Notes under the pieces: model-generated
The model's database searches: none
Told to the model about the DNA's origin: nothing
What the model saw: only the letters and a program-made list of their open reading frames with translations
In this document: positions 1-6,148 of the stretch, one piece after another
Numbering within the stretch: the first letter of the stretch is position 1
Layout: each line of letters opens with the position of its first letter
Assembly (NCBI GenBank): GCA_017998195.1
Contig: JAGODN010000079.1
Span: 1 to 9,000, forward strand
Origin: Desulfobulbus sp.
GTDB lineage: Bacteria; Desulfobacterota; Desulfobulbia; Desulfobulbales; Desulfobulbaceae
DNA length: 9,000 bases
Direction of reading: 5' to 3'
Translations under genes and position numbers: made by a program

Positions 1-50
1 GTCGCGCGCAGCGTGTCGAGCCGTGGATCGGCGGGAGAAGCGTCGGGCAT
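1..50 (-). CDS. Possible N-terminus of a leftward gene, cut by the window edge
   Basis: On the minus strand an ATG at 50-48 opens a frame that stays open to the window edge for 16 codons (MPDASPADPRLDTLRA). The composition is ordinary for an N-terminal leader in a GC-rich genome. No clear Shine-Dalgarno sequence precedes it, and 16 codons are too few to assign a family. The lack of other coding potential in 51-161 makes a divergent start here plausible. It could equally be chance in GC-rich sequence. Confidence 0.3.
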   Translation of the reverse strand, partial: MPDASPADPRLDTLRA

Positions 51-114
51 CGGGTTGCTTGCGCGCGGGCGCGAAGTTCGCGCGGCATCGCTGCGGCGAT
101 ACCCCCGGCGCCGG

Positions 115-136
115 GCTAGAATGCGCGGATTCTAGC
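115..136. promoter_or_regulatory. Perfect inverted repeat with opposed TAGAAT boxes; candidate operator or overlapping promoters
   Basis: GCTAGAAT (115-122) and ATTCTAGC (129-136) are exact reverse complements separated by 6 bases (GCGCGG). Each arm contains TAGAAT, one mismatch from the sigma70 -10 consensus TATAAT, one reading right (117-122) and one reading left (134-129). A 12-bp GC palindrome (CCCGGCGCCGGG, 104-115) abuts the left arm. No convincing -35 box is seen at 16-18 bp on either strand. It lies between the possible leftward gene (1-50) and the small rightward ORF (162-347), where a dyad repressor site or two overlapping promoters would be expected. The repeat is directly visible; the regulatory role is inference. 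Confidence 0.45.
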
Positions 137-161
137 AAACCCGATTGATTGCATTTCGTCG

Positions 162-347
162 ATGAAGCTCTCCGCCGGCGACAGGCTGGTACTACACTAT
201 ACAGACGATTATAACCAGGAGGAGGACGGCAAGGGCACCGAGGCCACCCCATCGGGCTGGCGGCCCGGCAAACTCACCCTCAAGCCCGGTCCGGAACTCG
301 TGGGCAGGGTGTGGGAGGTGTGGAAGGTCAGCATGGAACGGGAGTAG
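162..347 (+). CDS. Small hypothetical ORF, 61 residues
   Basis: An ATG at 162 opens a 61-codon frame ending in TAG at 345-347. I do not recognise the product. It begins MKLSAGDRLVLHYTDDYNQE, has no signal peptide or membrane segment, and its second half is Gly/Pro/Lys-rich with three Trp. No Shine-Dalgarno sequence precedes the ATG; a purine-rich AGGAGGAGGA run lies inside the frame (217-226) without a start codon at the right distance. The stretch 188-216 is clearly more AT-rich than its surroundings. A strong terminator follows 35 bases after the stop, so a rightward transcript probably ends here. It may be a small protein gene, the remnant of a longer gene, or simply part of a non-coding RNA. 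Confidence 0.3.
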   Translation: MKLSAGDRLVLHYTDDYNQEEDGKGTEATPSGWRPGKLTLKPGPELVGRVWEVWKVSMERE

Positions 348-382
348 AGGAATAACCTTTTCTTTTTTCGTCGCGAAGGAAG

Positions 383-435
383 AGCACGGGTCGGTTCGGC
401 GGTCATGGCAGACGCCGATCGGCCCGTGCTTTTTT
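383..435 (+). terminator. Rho-independent terminator (rightward)
   Basis: The arms AGCACGGG (383-390) and CCCGTGCT (423-430) pair perfectly. The stem continues inward with TCGGTTCGGCG against CGCCGATCGG, with small mismatches, giving an 18-19 bp hairpin with a loop of about 15 bases. A run of six T follows from 430. There is no T run on the opposite strand at the left foot, so it acts rightwards. It closes whatever is transcribed from the 115-347 region and insulates the downstream pap gene from read-through. Confidence 0.8.
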
Positions 436-655
436 CGGGGCAGCCATCACCCGGCGGCCCTTGGCAGGGCCCGGCCCGTCCACCGTGGGCAGGGCCGGAC
501 GATTGCTGACCGGGATCGATGTCGTCCCGCCGGGTGCGGGACGGTTCTTTTGGCCAGAATTCCGGTTGCCTCCGCGCCGGGGGTGTGCTTTTCTTTTTCA
601 GGACCAACAGCGGCCCGATCGGCCGCAGGGAACCATCGCCAGGGGAGGCAGGAGT
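436..655 (+). other. Intergenic leader before pap, with hairpin-forming repeats
   Basis: I see no gene in these 220 bases. They hold a strong potential hairpin at 471-498 (CCGGCCC against GGGCCGG, with CCAC against GTGG inside), a near-direct repeat GGCAGGGCC at about 463 and 488, a pyrimidine tract at 588-599, and an inverted repeat GCGGCC-CGATC-GGCCGC at 610-626. Because a terminator lies just upstream, the pap promoter should be in this stretch, but I find no convincing -35/-10 pair. The hairpins would lie in the mRNA leader if transcription starts near its left end. Confidence 0.4.
644..648 (+). promoter_or_regulatory. Ribosome binding site that fixes the pap start
   Basis: GGAGG is placed 7 bases before the ATG at 656. 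The reading frame is open upstream to 461, but those 65 codons have no comparable site and no PPK2-like sequence, so this site decides for the ATG at 656. Confidence 0.75.
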
Positions 656-2188
656 ATGTTTGAAAGCGCGGAGTTGGGGCACAAGGTCAAGAAGTCCGTG
701 TACGAGAAAGAGGTGCCGGCACTGCGCGCGGCCCTGCTCGAGGCGCAGCTCGAACTGGCGCAGACGGCCCGGTGCCAGGTCATCATCCTCATCGGCGGCC
801 TGGACGGCTCCGGCCGCGGGGCCACCGTCAACCTGCTCAACGAGTGGATGGACCCGCGCCACATCCAGAGCCACGGCATGGGCGAGCCCTCAGACGAGGA
901 ACTCGACCGGCCGATGATGTGGCGCTTCTGGCGGGCCCTGCCGCCCAAGGGCAAGATCGGCGTGTTCCTCGGCTCCTGGTACACCTGGCCGATCCTCAAC
1001 CGGGTGCGCGGCGTCACCAAGGCGGCCGACCTGGAGCAGAGCCTGGATCGGGCCAAGCAACTGGAGACCATGCTGGTCGACGAGGGCGCGCTGATCATCA
1101 AGTTCTGGCTGCACCTGTCCAAAGAAAAGCAGGAGAAGCGGCTCAAGAGCCTGGAGAAGAACCCGCTCACCCGCTGGCGGGTCACCGACCGCGACTGGAA
1201 ACGGTTCAAGGCCTACGATAAGTTCCAGGAGGTGCACGAGCAGGTGATCCGCCAGACGAGCACCGCCGACGCCCCCTGGCTGATCGTCGAGGGCGAGGAC
1301 GCCAACTACCGCAGCCTCACCGTGGGCAAGGTGATCCTCAAGGCCCTGCGCGACCGGCTCGACCAGGAGCCGGCGCCGCCGCGACCGGTGGCCGCGCCCA
1401 CGCCCATGCCGCCGGTGGACGACCTGCACCTGCTGCGCACCCTGGACATGACCCAGGCCATCGGCAAGGACGCCTACAAGGACAAGCTGGAGAAGGAACA
1501 GAACCGGCTCAGCCAGCTCACCCGCGACCCCAAGTTCAAGTACATGTCGGTGATCGCGGTGTTCGAGGGCAACGACGCCGCCGGCAAGGGCGGCTGCATC
1601 CGCCGGGTCACCGGCGCGCTCGACGCCCGCTGGTACCAGGTCATCCCCATCGCCGCGCCCACCGAGGAGGAACGGGCCCAGCCCTACCTGTGGCGGTTCT
1701 GGCGGCACCTGCCGCGCAAGGGCCGGGTGACCATCTTCGACCGCTCCTGGTACGGCCGGGTGCTGGTCGAGCGGGTGGAGGGGTTCTGCTCCGAGGCCGA
1801 CTGGATGCGCGCCTACGGCGAGATCAACGAGTTCGAGGCGCAGATGGACCGGCACCACCTGGTGGTGGTCAAGTTCTGGCTGGCGATCACCAAGGACGAG
1901 CAACTGCGCCGCTTCGAGGAGCGGCAGCAGATCGCCTTCAAGACCTTCAAGATCACCGACGAGGACTGGCGCAACCGCGAGAAGTGGGAGGACTACGAAC
2001 ACGCGGTGTGCGACATGGTCGACCGCACCAGCACCCTGGTGGCGCCGTGGACCCTGGTCGAGGCCAATGACAAGAACTTTGCCCGCATCAAGGTGCTCAG
2101 GACCCTGTGCGCGCGTATCGAGGAGCGGCTGGAGCGGCTGCGGGCCGAGAACGTGGACTACCTGGACAAGCCGAAGAAGCGGCGCTGA
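656..2188 (+). CDS. pap: Polyphosphate:AMP phosphotransferase (double-domain class II PPK2)
   Basis: Cytoplasmic kinase of 510 residues with two tandem PPK2 domains, the architecture and length of class II PPK2 enzymes, which use polyphosphate to phosphorylate AMP to ADP. Domain 1 (about 10-235) has a degenerate Walker A (GGLDGSGRGA, 47-56; Arg replaces the P-loop Lys) and a degenerate lid/Walker B region (FLGSWYTWP, 104-112; Gly replaces the usual Asp). A Pro-rich linker (236-255) leads to domain 2 (about 262-495). Domain 2 has the full set: EGNDAAGKGG (304-313), WRFWRHLPRKG (346-356) and FDRSWYGRVLVERVEG (361-376). Domain 2 is therefore the likely catalytic half and domain 1 structural, as is general for this class. 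The basic tail ends KPKKRR. GGAGG at 644-648 supports the start. No PPK1 or PPX gene is in view. The family call is firm; AMP as substrate follows from the two-domain class. Confidence 0.95.
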   Translation: MFESAELGHKVKKSVYEKEVPALRAALLEAQLELAQTARCQVIILIGGLDGSGRGATVNLLNEWMDPRHIQSHGMGEPSDEELDRPMMWRFWRALPPKGKIGVFLGSWYTWPILNRVRGVTKAADLEQSLDRAKQLETMLVDEGALIIKFWLHLSKEKQEKRLKSLEKNPLTRWRVTDRDWKRFKAYDKFQEVHEQVIRQTSTADAPWLIVEGEDANYRSLTVGKVILKALRDRLDQEPAPPRPVAAPTPMPPVDDLHLLRTLDMTQAIGKDAYKDKLEKEQNRLSQLTRDPKFKYMSVIAVFEGNDAAGKGGCIRRVTGALDARWYQVIPIAAPTEEERAQPYLWRFWRHLPRKGRVTIFDRSWYGRVLVERVEGFCSEADWMRAYGEINEFEAQMDRHHLVVVKFWLAITKDEQLRRFEERQQIAFKTFKITDEDWRNREKWEDYEHAVCDMVDRTSTLVAPWTLVEANDKNFARIKVLRTLCARIEERLERLRAENVDYLDKPKKRR

Positions 2189-2212
2189 GCGGGGCGCCGC
2201 GGCCGGCGGCGG

Positions 2213-2241
2213 TTGACAGGCAGCCTGTGCGCGGGTACGAT
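2213..2241 (+). promoter_or_regulatory. Consensus sigma70 promoter
   Basis: TTGACA (2213-2218) is a perfect -35 box. It is followed after exactly 17 bases by TACGAT (2236-2241), a good -10 box. Transcription would start near 2248-2250, leaving a leader of about 90 bases before the ATG at 2339. It starts only 25 bases after the pap stop, so the barrel gene has its own strong promoter and need not depend on pap. Confidence 0.75.
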
Positions 2242-2265
2242 CGACCACTTTGCCAGTGCGCGGAG

Positions 2266-2320
2266 TCCGGGGTTTGGAGGGAGCCGGGACAACAACCGTG
2301 TGGCGCTCAACAAACCTGGA
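2266..2320 (+). other. Possible 5' leader hairpin
   Basis: In the predicted leader of the barrel gene, GGTTTG (2271-2276) is complementary to CAAACC (2311-2316). Flanking TCC (2266-2268) can extend the pairing to GGA (2318-2320) across a 2-base bulge and one unpaired base. The paired region ends 6 bases before the Shine-Dalgarno sequence GGAGG (2326-2330). It resembles no riboswitch I know and may be incidental. Confidence 0.25.
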
Positions 2321-2338
2321 AACGTGGAGGTACTGAGG

Positions 2339-2842
2339 ATGCACAAAATGCTGATGGTCTGGATGGCGGCGCTGCTGCTGCTCCTGCCGGCAACGATGGC
2401 CCGGTCCGGCGAGCACCGGCTCGGCGGCGGCGTCAACTACTGGGTGGCGCTGGAGGATCTGGACGAGGACGACGTGGACGAGGACGGCTTCTCCTACCTG
2501 TTCAGCTACCAGTACATGATGGACTGGATCGGGATTGAACTCGACGTGGAACTGCTGCCCGACCGGTTCGGCGAGGACGCGGTGGCCCCGGCCGCCTGGT
2601 TCCTTCTGGGTGAGACCCTGTACGCCGGCGCGGGCATCGGCATCGCCAACTATGACGGCGATTTCGCCGACGAGCCGTTCTTCGCCCTGCGCGCCGGGCT
2701 CAACCTGGAGGTGCTGCCGAGCCTGTACGCGGACCTGTCGGTGAACTACCGGTTCAACGACGAGGCCGACCTGGAGGATGACGACCGCAACATCGACACG
2801 GACACGCTCTTCCTCGGCGCGGCGGTGCGCTTCAGCCTGTAA
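2339..2842 (+). CDS. Exported small acidic beta-barrel protein, probable outer-membrane
   Basis: 167 residues. The ATG at 2339 is chosen because GGAGG (2326-2330) lies 8 bases upstream and because a signal peptide then starts directly: basic/Met-rich start, hydrophobic core about 5-17 (leucine run 12-16), and probable signal peptidase I cleavage after Ala21 (ATMA). The mature part shows alternating-residue beta strands such as FSYLFSYQYMMDWIGIELDV, AWFLLGETLYAGAGIGIAN, PFFALRAGLNLEV and LYADLSVNYRFN, ending LFLGAAVRFSL. This is consistent with a roughly eight-stranded barrel of the OmpA/OmpW-like fold superfamily. The final residue is Leu where Phe is commonest. Two loops are extremely acidic: EDLDEDDVDEDG (residues 39-50) and about ten Asp/Glu residues between the last two strands. 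I recognise no specific family. It has its own promoter and terminator. A structural or membrane-stabilising role is only a guess. Confidence 0.85.
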   Translation: MHKMLMVWMAALLLLLPATMARSGEHRLGGGVNYWVALEDLDEDDVDEDGFSYLFSYQYMMDWIGIELDVELLPDRFGEDAVAPAAWFLLGETLYAGAGIGIANYDGDFADEPFFALRAGLNLEVLPSLYADLSVNYRFNDEADLEDDDRNIDTDTLFLGAAVRFSL

Positions 2843-2865
2843 CACCCATCCCCATCACGAACAAA

Positions 2866-2900
2866 AGGGGCTCCGGCGGTATCGCCGGGGCCCCTTTTTT
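2866..2900 (+). terminator. Rho-independent terminator between convergent genes
   Basis: A 13-bp stem, AGGGGCTCCGGCG (2866-2878) with CGCCGGGGCCCCT (2883-2895), contains one G-U pair and a GTAT loop and is followed by six T (2895-2900). It ends the barrel-gene transcript. On the minus strand the stem is followed by TTTTGTT, so it may also end the leftward six-gene operon, whose last stop codon is at 2937-2935. Confidence 0.85.
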
Positions 2901-2934
2901 CATGCCGTCGCGCGTCGGGCGAACCCGGCCGGCG

Positions 2935-4137
2935 CTACTCGTGGCGCAGGGCGTCGATGGGATCGAGCCGGGCCGCCCGGCGGGCCGGGAAGAAGCCGAA
3001 GATCACCCCGATGGCGGCGGAGAAGAGGAAGGAGAGGAGGTTGGTGAGCGGGTCGAACAGGTAGGGGATGCCCATCATCCGGGCAATGGTCATCGAGGCC
3101 CCGGCCGCCAGCGCGAGGCCAATCAGCCCGCCCAGGCTGGCCAGCACCACCGCTTCGATCAGGAACTGGAGCAGCACCTCGCGTTCGAGCGCGCCGATGG
3201 CCAGGCGGATGCCGATCTCGCGGGTGCGCTCGGTCACCGACACGAGCATGATGTTCATGATGCCGATGCCGCCCACCAGCAGGCTCACCGCGGCCACCGC
3301 GCCGAGCAGCATGGTGAGGATGCGGGTGGTGCCGGTGAGGGTTTCGGCGATCTGGCGGGTGTCCATGACGCGGAAGTTGTCGTCCTCGTTTTCAGCGATG
3401 TTGCGCCGTTCGCGCATGAGCAGCACCAGCTGCTCCTTGGCCGCGTCGATGGAGGCGCCCTCGCGCACGGACACGGTCAGCCGGCTCACGTCCTGGCTGC
3501 CGGTCAGGCGGCGTTGCACGGTGCGCAGCGGCATGACCACGGTGTCGTCCTGGTCGCTGCCCATGGCCGACTGGCCCTTGGCCTTGAGCAGGCCGACCAC
3601 CTCGCAGGAGAACTGCTTGATGCGGATGTCGCTGCCCACCGGGTTCTGGGTGCCGAACAGGTTGCTGCGCACCGTTTCGCCGATGACGCACACCGCCCGG
3701 CCGGAGCGCTCCTCGGTTTCGCTGAACTCGCGGCCGCTGACGATCTCCCAGTTGCCGGCGCGGAAGTGGTCGTTGGTGGAGCCGGTGACGATGGTCGACC
3801 AGTTGCGCGCCTGGTAGACCGCGGTCACCGACAGGCTGGCCACCGGCGCCACCGCCTCGATGGTGCTGATCTGGGTGCGGATCGCCTCCACGTCGGCGAG
3901 CTTGAAGTTGGGTGCCGCGTCCGCGGTCGGGCCGAACCGCTGGCCCGGCCGGAGCATGAGCAGGTTGGAACCCATGCTCGAGATCTGGTCGGACACCGAG
4001 CGGGTGGCGCCCTTGCCCAGGGTGACCATGGTGATCACCGCGGCCACGCCGATGACCACGCCGAGGATGGTGAGAAAGGAGCGCAGCACGTTGCGGGTGA
4101 TGGCCCGCAGGGACAGGAGGAGCGTATTCCAGAGCAT
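2935..4137 (-). CDS. MacB-type ABC transporter permease (FtsX family)
   Basis: Inner-membrane permease of 400 residues, the usual length of the single-domain MacB permeases whose ATPase is a separate protein. Topology by eye: a cytoplasmic amphipathic start with basic RAITRNVLRS (11-20), TM1 about 18-40, a large periplasmic MacB core domain about 41-268, then TM2 about 272-299, TM3 about 323-350 and TM4 about 364-383. Family signatures are present: FLTILGVVIGVAAVI after the first basic stretch, SVTERTREIGIRLAIGA (300-316, cytoplasmic coupling loop) and the C-terminal FPARRAARLDPIDALRHE (383-400). It would dimerise, bind two copies of the ATPase encoded just upstream, and work by mechanotransmission on substrate held in the periplasm. 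GGAGGG (4151-4146) lies 8 bases before the ATG, inside the ATPase gene. Its start and the ATPase stop overlap as TGATG. This is the last gene of the operon. Confidence 0.95.
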   Translation of the reverse strand: MLWNTLLLSLRAITRNVLRSFLTILGVVIGVAAVITMVTLGKGATRSVSDQISSMGSNLLMLRPGQRFGPTADAAPNFKLADVEAIRTQISTIEAVAPVASLSVTAVYQARNWSTIVTGSTNDHFRAGNWEIVSGREFSETEERSGRAVCVIGETVRSNLFGTQNPVGSDIRIKQFSCEVVGLLKAKGQSAMGSDQDDTVVMPLRTVQRRLTGSQDVSRLTVSVREGASIDAAKEQLVLLMRERRNIAENEDDNFRVMDTRQIAETLTGTTRILTMLLGAVAAVSLLVGGIGIMNIMLVSVTERTREIGIRLAIGALEREVLLQFLIEAVVLASLGGLIGLALAAGASMTIARMMGIPYLFDPLTNLLSFLFSAAIGVIFGFFPARRAARLDPIDALRHE

Positions 4138-4844
4138 CAGGCGGGCCCTCCGTTTTTGGTGTCGCTCTCCACCCGGCCATCGACGAAGCGCACCACCCGG
4201 CGGGCATGGGCGGCCATGTCCGGTTCGTGGGTGACCATGAGCACGGTGATGCCCTGGTCGTGGTTGAGGCCGGTGATCAGCTCCATGATCTCCTCGCTGG
4301 TGCGCGTGTCCAGGTTGCCGGTGGGTTCGTCGGCGAGCAGCACCGTGGGTTCGGTGACGATCGCCCGGGCGATGGCCACCCGTTGCTGCTGGCCGCCGGA
4401 GAGTTCGCCCGGGGTGTTCTTCTCGCGGCCGGCAAGGCCCACCCGGGCGAGGGCCTCGCGCGCCGCGGCGTGGCGCTCGGCGGTCGGCACGCCCCGGTAG
4501 ATGAGCGGCAGCTCGACGTTTTCCAGCGCGCTGGTGCGCGCCAGCAGGTTGAACCCCTGGAACACGAAGCCCAGGCAGTGGCGCCGCAGCAGCGCCCGCT
4601 GCTTGCGGTCGAGCCGCTCGACCGCCAGCCCCTGGAACAGGTAGCTGCCGCTGGTGGGCGTGTCCAGGCAGCCGAGGATGTTCATGGCGGTGGATTTGCC
4701 CGAGCCGGAAGGCCCCATGATGGCCACGAACTCGCCCGCCTCGATGGTGAGGTCCACCCCCTTCAGGGCCTGGAAGGCGGCCGCGCCCTGGCCGTAGGTC
4801 TTGGTGATGCCGCTCAAGGCGATGAGGGGGGCCGGTTCGTTCAT
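4137..4844 (-). CDS. MacB/LolD-type ABC transporter ATP-binding protein
   Basis: Cytoplasmic ATPase of 235 residues, typical of the MacB/LolD/FtsE group. All catalytic elements are intact: Walker A GPSGSGKST (44-52), Q-loop Gln96 in FVFQGFNLL, signature LSGGQQQRVAIARA (148-161), Walker B VLLADEPTGNLD (168-179) with the catalytic Glu, and switch His206 in VTHEPD. The C-terminus (DTKNGGPA) is short, with no fused permease, unlike E. coli MacB where both lie on one chain. It drives the FtsX permease encoded next. The start overlaps the adaptor stop as ATGA, and its stop overlaps the permease start by one base, so the three products should be made in step. LolD is less likely because the partners are a MacA-like adaptor and an outer-membrane factor. 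Confidence 0.96.
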   Translation of the reverse strand: MNEPAPLIALSGITKTYGQGAAAFQALKGVDLTIEAGEFVAIMGPSGSGKSTAMNILGCLDTPTSGSYLFQGLAVERLDRKQRALLRRHCLGFVFQGFNLLARTSALENVELPLIYRGVPTAERHAAAREALARVGLAGREKNTPGELSGGQQQRVAIARAIVTEPTVLLADEPTGNLDTRTSEEIMELITGLNHDQGITVLMVTHEPDMAAHARRVVRFVDGRVESDTKNGGPA

Positions 4845-6148
4845 GGCTTGACCGGCTGGGCCTCGGTGATCACCTCCATGCCGGCCCGCAGCTCGCCGGC
4901 GGTGACCTCGGTGTGGCGGCCGTCGGTGGCGCCAAGCTGCACCGGAACCGCCACCGGCGCGCCGTTCTGCAGGGTCCAGAGGCGCTGCTCGCCCCCGGTG
5001 GGCGTCTGCGCCTGCGGCGCCCGGCGGGCCGAGGACGGCGGCCGCGGCAGGAGCATGCCGAGCGCGCCGCGGTTGTTGTTCGGTTTTTTCACCGCCGCCT
5101 CCGGGTCGGGAGGGGTGAAGCGCAGGGCCGCGTTGGGCACGAGCAGGACGTTGTCGCGGGTGAGGGTGGTGATCTCGGCGGTGCCGGTCATGCCCGGCCG
5201 CAGGCTGAGGTCCTTGTTGTCCACCGCCAGCACGCCCGGGTAGGAGATGACCCCGTCCTTGTCGTTGGCGCCGTAGCCGATGCGGGTGAGCATCGCCCGG
5301 TAGCGCCGGCCCGGCCAGGCGTCGACGCTGAACTCCGCCTTTTGCCCGACCGCCGCCTGGCCGACATCGGCCTCGTCCACGTCCACCTGCAGTTCCATGG
5401 TGGTCAGATCCTCGGCGAGCACGAACAGCACCGGCGCCTGGAAGGAGGCGGCCACGGTCTGGCCCGGCTCCACCTTGCGGCTGAGCACCACGCCGTCAAA
5501 GGGCGAGCGCAGGTGGGCCTTGTCGATGTTGGTCTGGTCGGTCTTGAGGGTGGCCTCGGCCTGGCCGACCGCGGCCCGGGCGCTGGCCTCGGCCGCCTCG
5601 GCCCGCTTGACCGCGGCCACGGCCGTGTCCATCTCGCTTTTGGAGGGCACCTTGCCGCCGGACAGGGCGGCCACCTGGCGGAACCGGGCCAGGTCGGCGC
5701 GCACCTCGGCCACCGTGGCCTGGGCCTCGACCACCTTGGCCCGGGCCGCGGCCAGGTTGGCCCGGGAGCGGGCCACTGCGTCCTCGAGCTTGGCCAGGTC
5801 GAGCCGGGCCAGCACCTGGCCCTTGGTCACCCGGTCGTTGTCGTCCACGTACACGGTTTCGACGATGCCGGAGAGTTCGCTGCCCACCTCCACCTGGTTG
5901 GTGGGCTGCAGGTTGCCGGTGGCCGAGATCCGGACCACCAGGTTGCCGGTGGCCGCCGGTTCGGTGCGGTAGCGGAAGGACGGGGCGCTGCCGCGGCGGT
6001 TGACGAGGGCCAGGGTGAGGCCGGCTGCGAGGAGCAGGACCAGGGCGGGGATCAGCCAGCGGCGCCATGGGGGCCTGCGGCCGCCGCCGGTGACAAGCCT
6101 GGCGAGCTTCGCGTTCTGGTCGTTGCCGTTTGTTTCCGGTGCGTTCAT
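4841..6148 (-). CDS. MacA-type periplasmic adaptor (HlyD/RND membrane fusion protein family)
   Basis: 435 residues, inner-membrane anchored and mostly periplasmic. The order is a cytoplasmic basic N-terminus with GGGRRPPWRR (21-30), one TM segment about 31-49, and the first lipoyl half about 72-115 (ISATGNLQPTNQVEVGSELS). An Ala-rich alpha hairpin, about 118-205, would contact the outer-membrane channel. The second lipoyl half follows (AHLRSPFDGVVLSRKVEPGQ, 211-230 region), then a beta-barrel domain about 243-330 and a membrane-proximal domain about 385-430. Between the last two, residues 344-384 form a Pro/Lys/Asn/Arg-rich low-complexity stretch. AAGGAA (6159-6154) lies 5 bases before the ATG. 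The start overlaps the stop of the channel gene and the stop overlaps the ATPase start, both as ATGA. It links the MacB-type transporter to the channel encoded upstream. Substrate cannot be read from the sequence. Confidence 0.93.
   Translation of the reverse strand: MNAPETNGNDQNAKLARLVTGGGRRPPWRRWLIPALVLLLAAGLTLALVNRRGSAPSFRYRTEPAATGNLVVRISATGNLQPTNQVEVGSELSGIVETVYVDDNDRVTKGQVLARLDLAKLEDAVARSRANLAAARAKVVEAQATVAEVRADLARFRQVAALSGGKVPSKSEMDTAVAAVKRAEAAEASARAAVGQAEATLKTDQTNIDKAHLRSPFDGVVLSRKVEPGQTVAASFQAPVLFVLAEDLTTMELQVDVDEADVGQAAVGQKAEFSVDAWPGRRYRAMLTRIGYGANDKDGVISYPGVLAVDNKDLSLRPGMTGTAEITTLTRDNVLLVPNAALRFTPPDPEAAVKKPNNNRGALGMLLPRPPSSARRAPQAQTPTGGEQRLWTLQNGAPVAVPVQLGATDGRHTEVTAGELRAGMEVITEAQPVKP

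Noticed and set aside
217..226. AGGAGGAGGA run as a ribosome binding site
   Set aside because: No ATG, GTG or TTG follows at 5-10 bases; the run is part of the Gln-Glu-Glu-Asp codons of the small ORF if that is real.
461..655. 65-codon N-terminal extension of Pap
   Set aside because: The frame is open, but the extension has no PPK2 similarity and covers hairpin-rich leader DNA. The ATG at 656 has a well-placed GGAGG and gives the normal family length.
890..2845. 651-codon open frame on the minus strand
   Set aside because: It is antisense to pap and the barrel gene and rich in Val, Gln, His and Leu with no domain. It spans a consensus promoter and two unrelated genes, so it is a composition artefact.
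2902..5243. Long plus-strand open frames over the pump genes
   Set aside because: They are antisense to the permease, ATPase and adaptor genes and give His/Gly/Ala-rich sequences with no recognisable protein.
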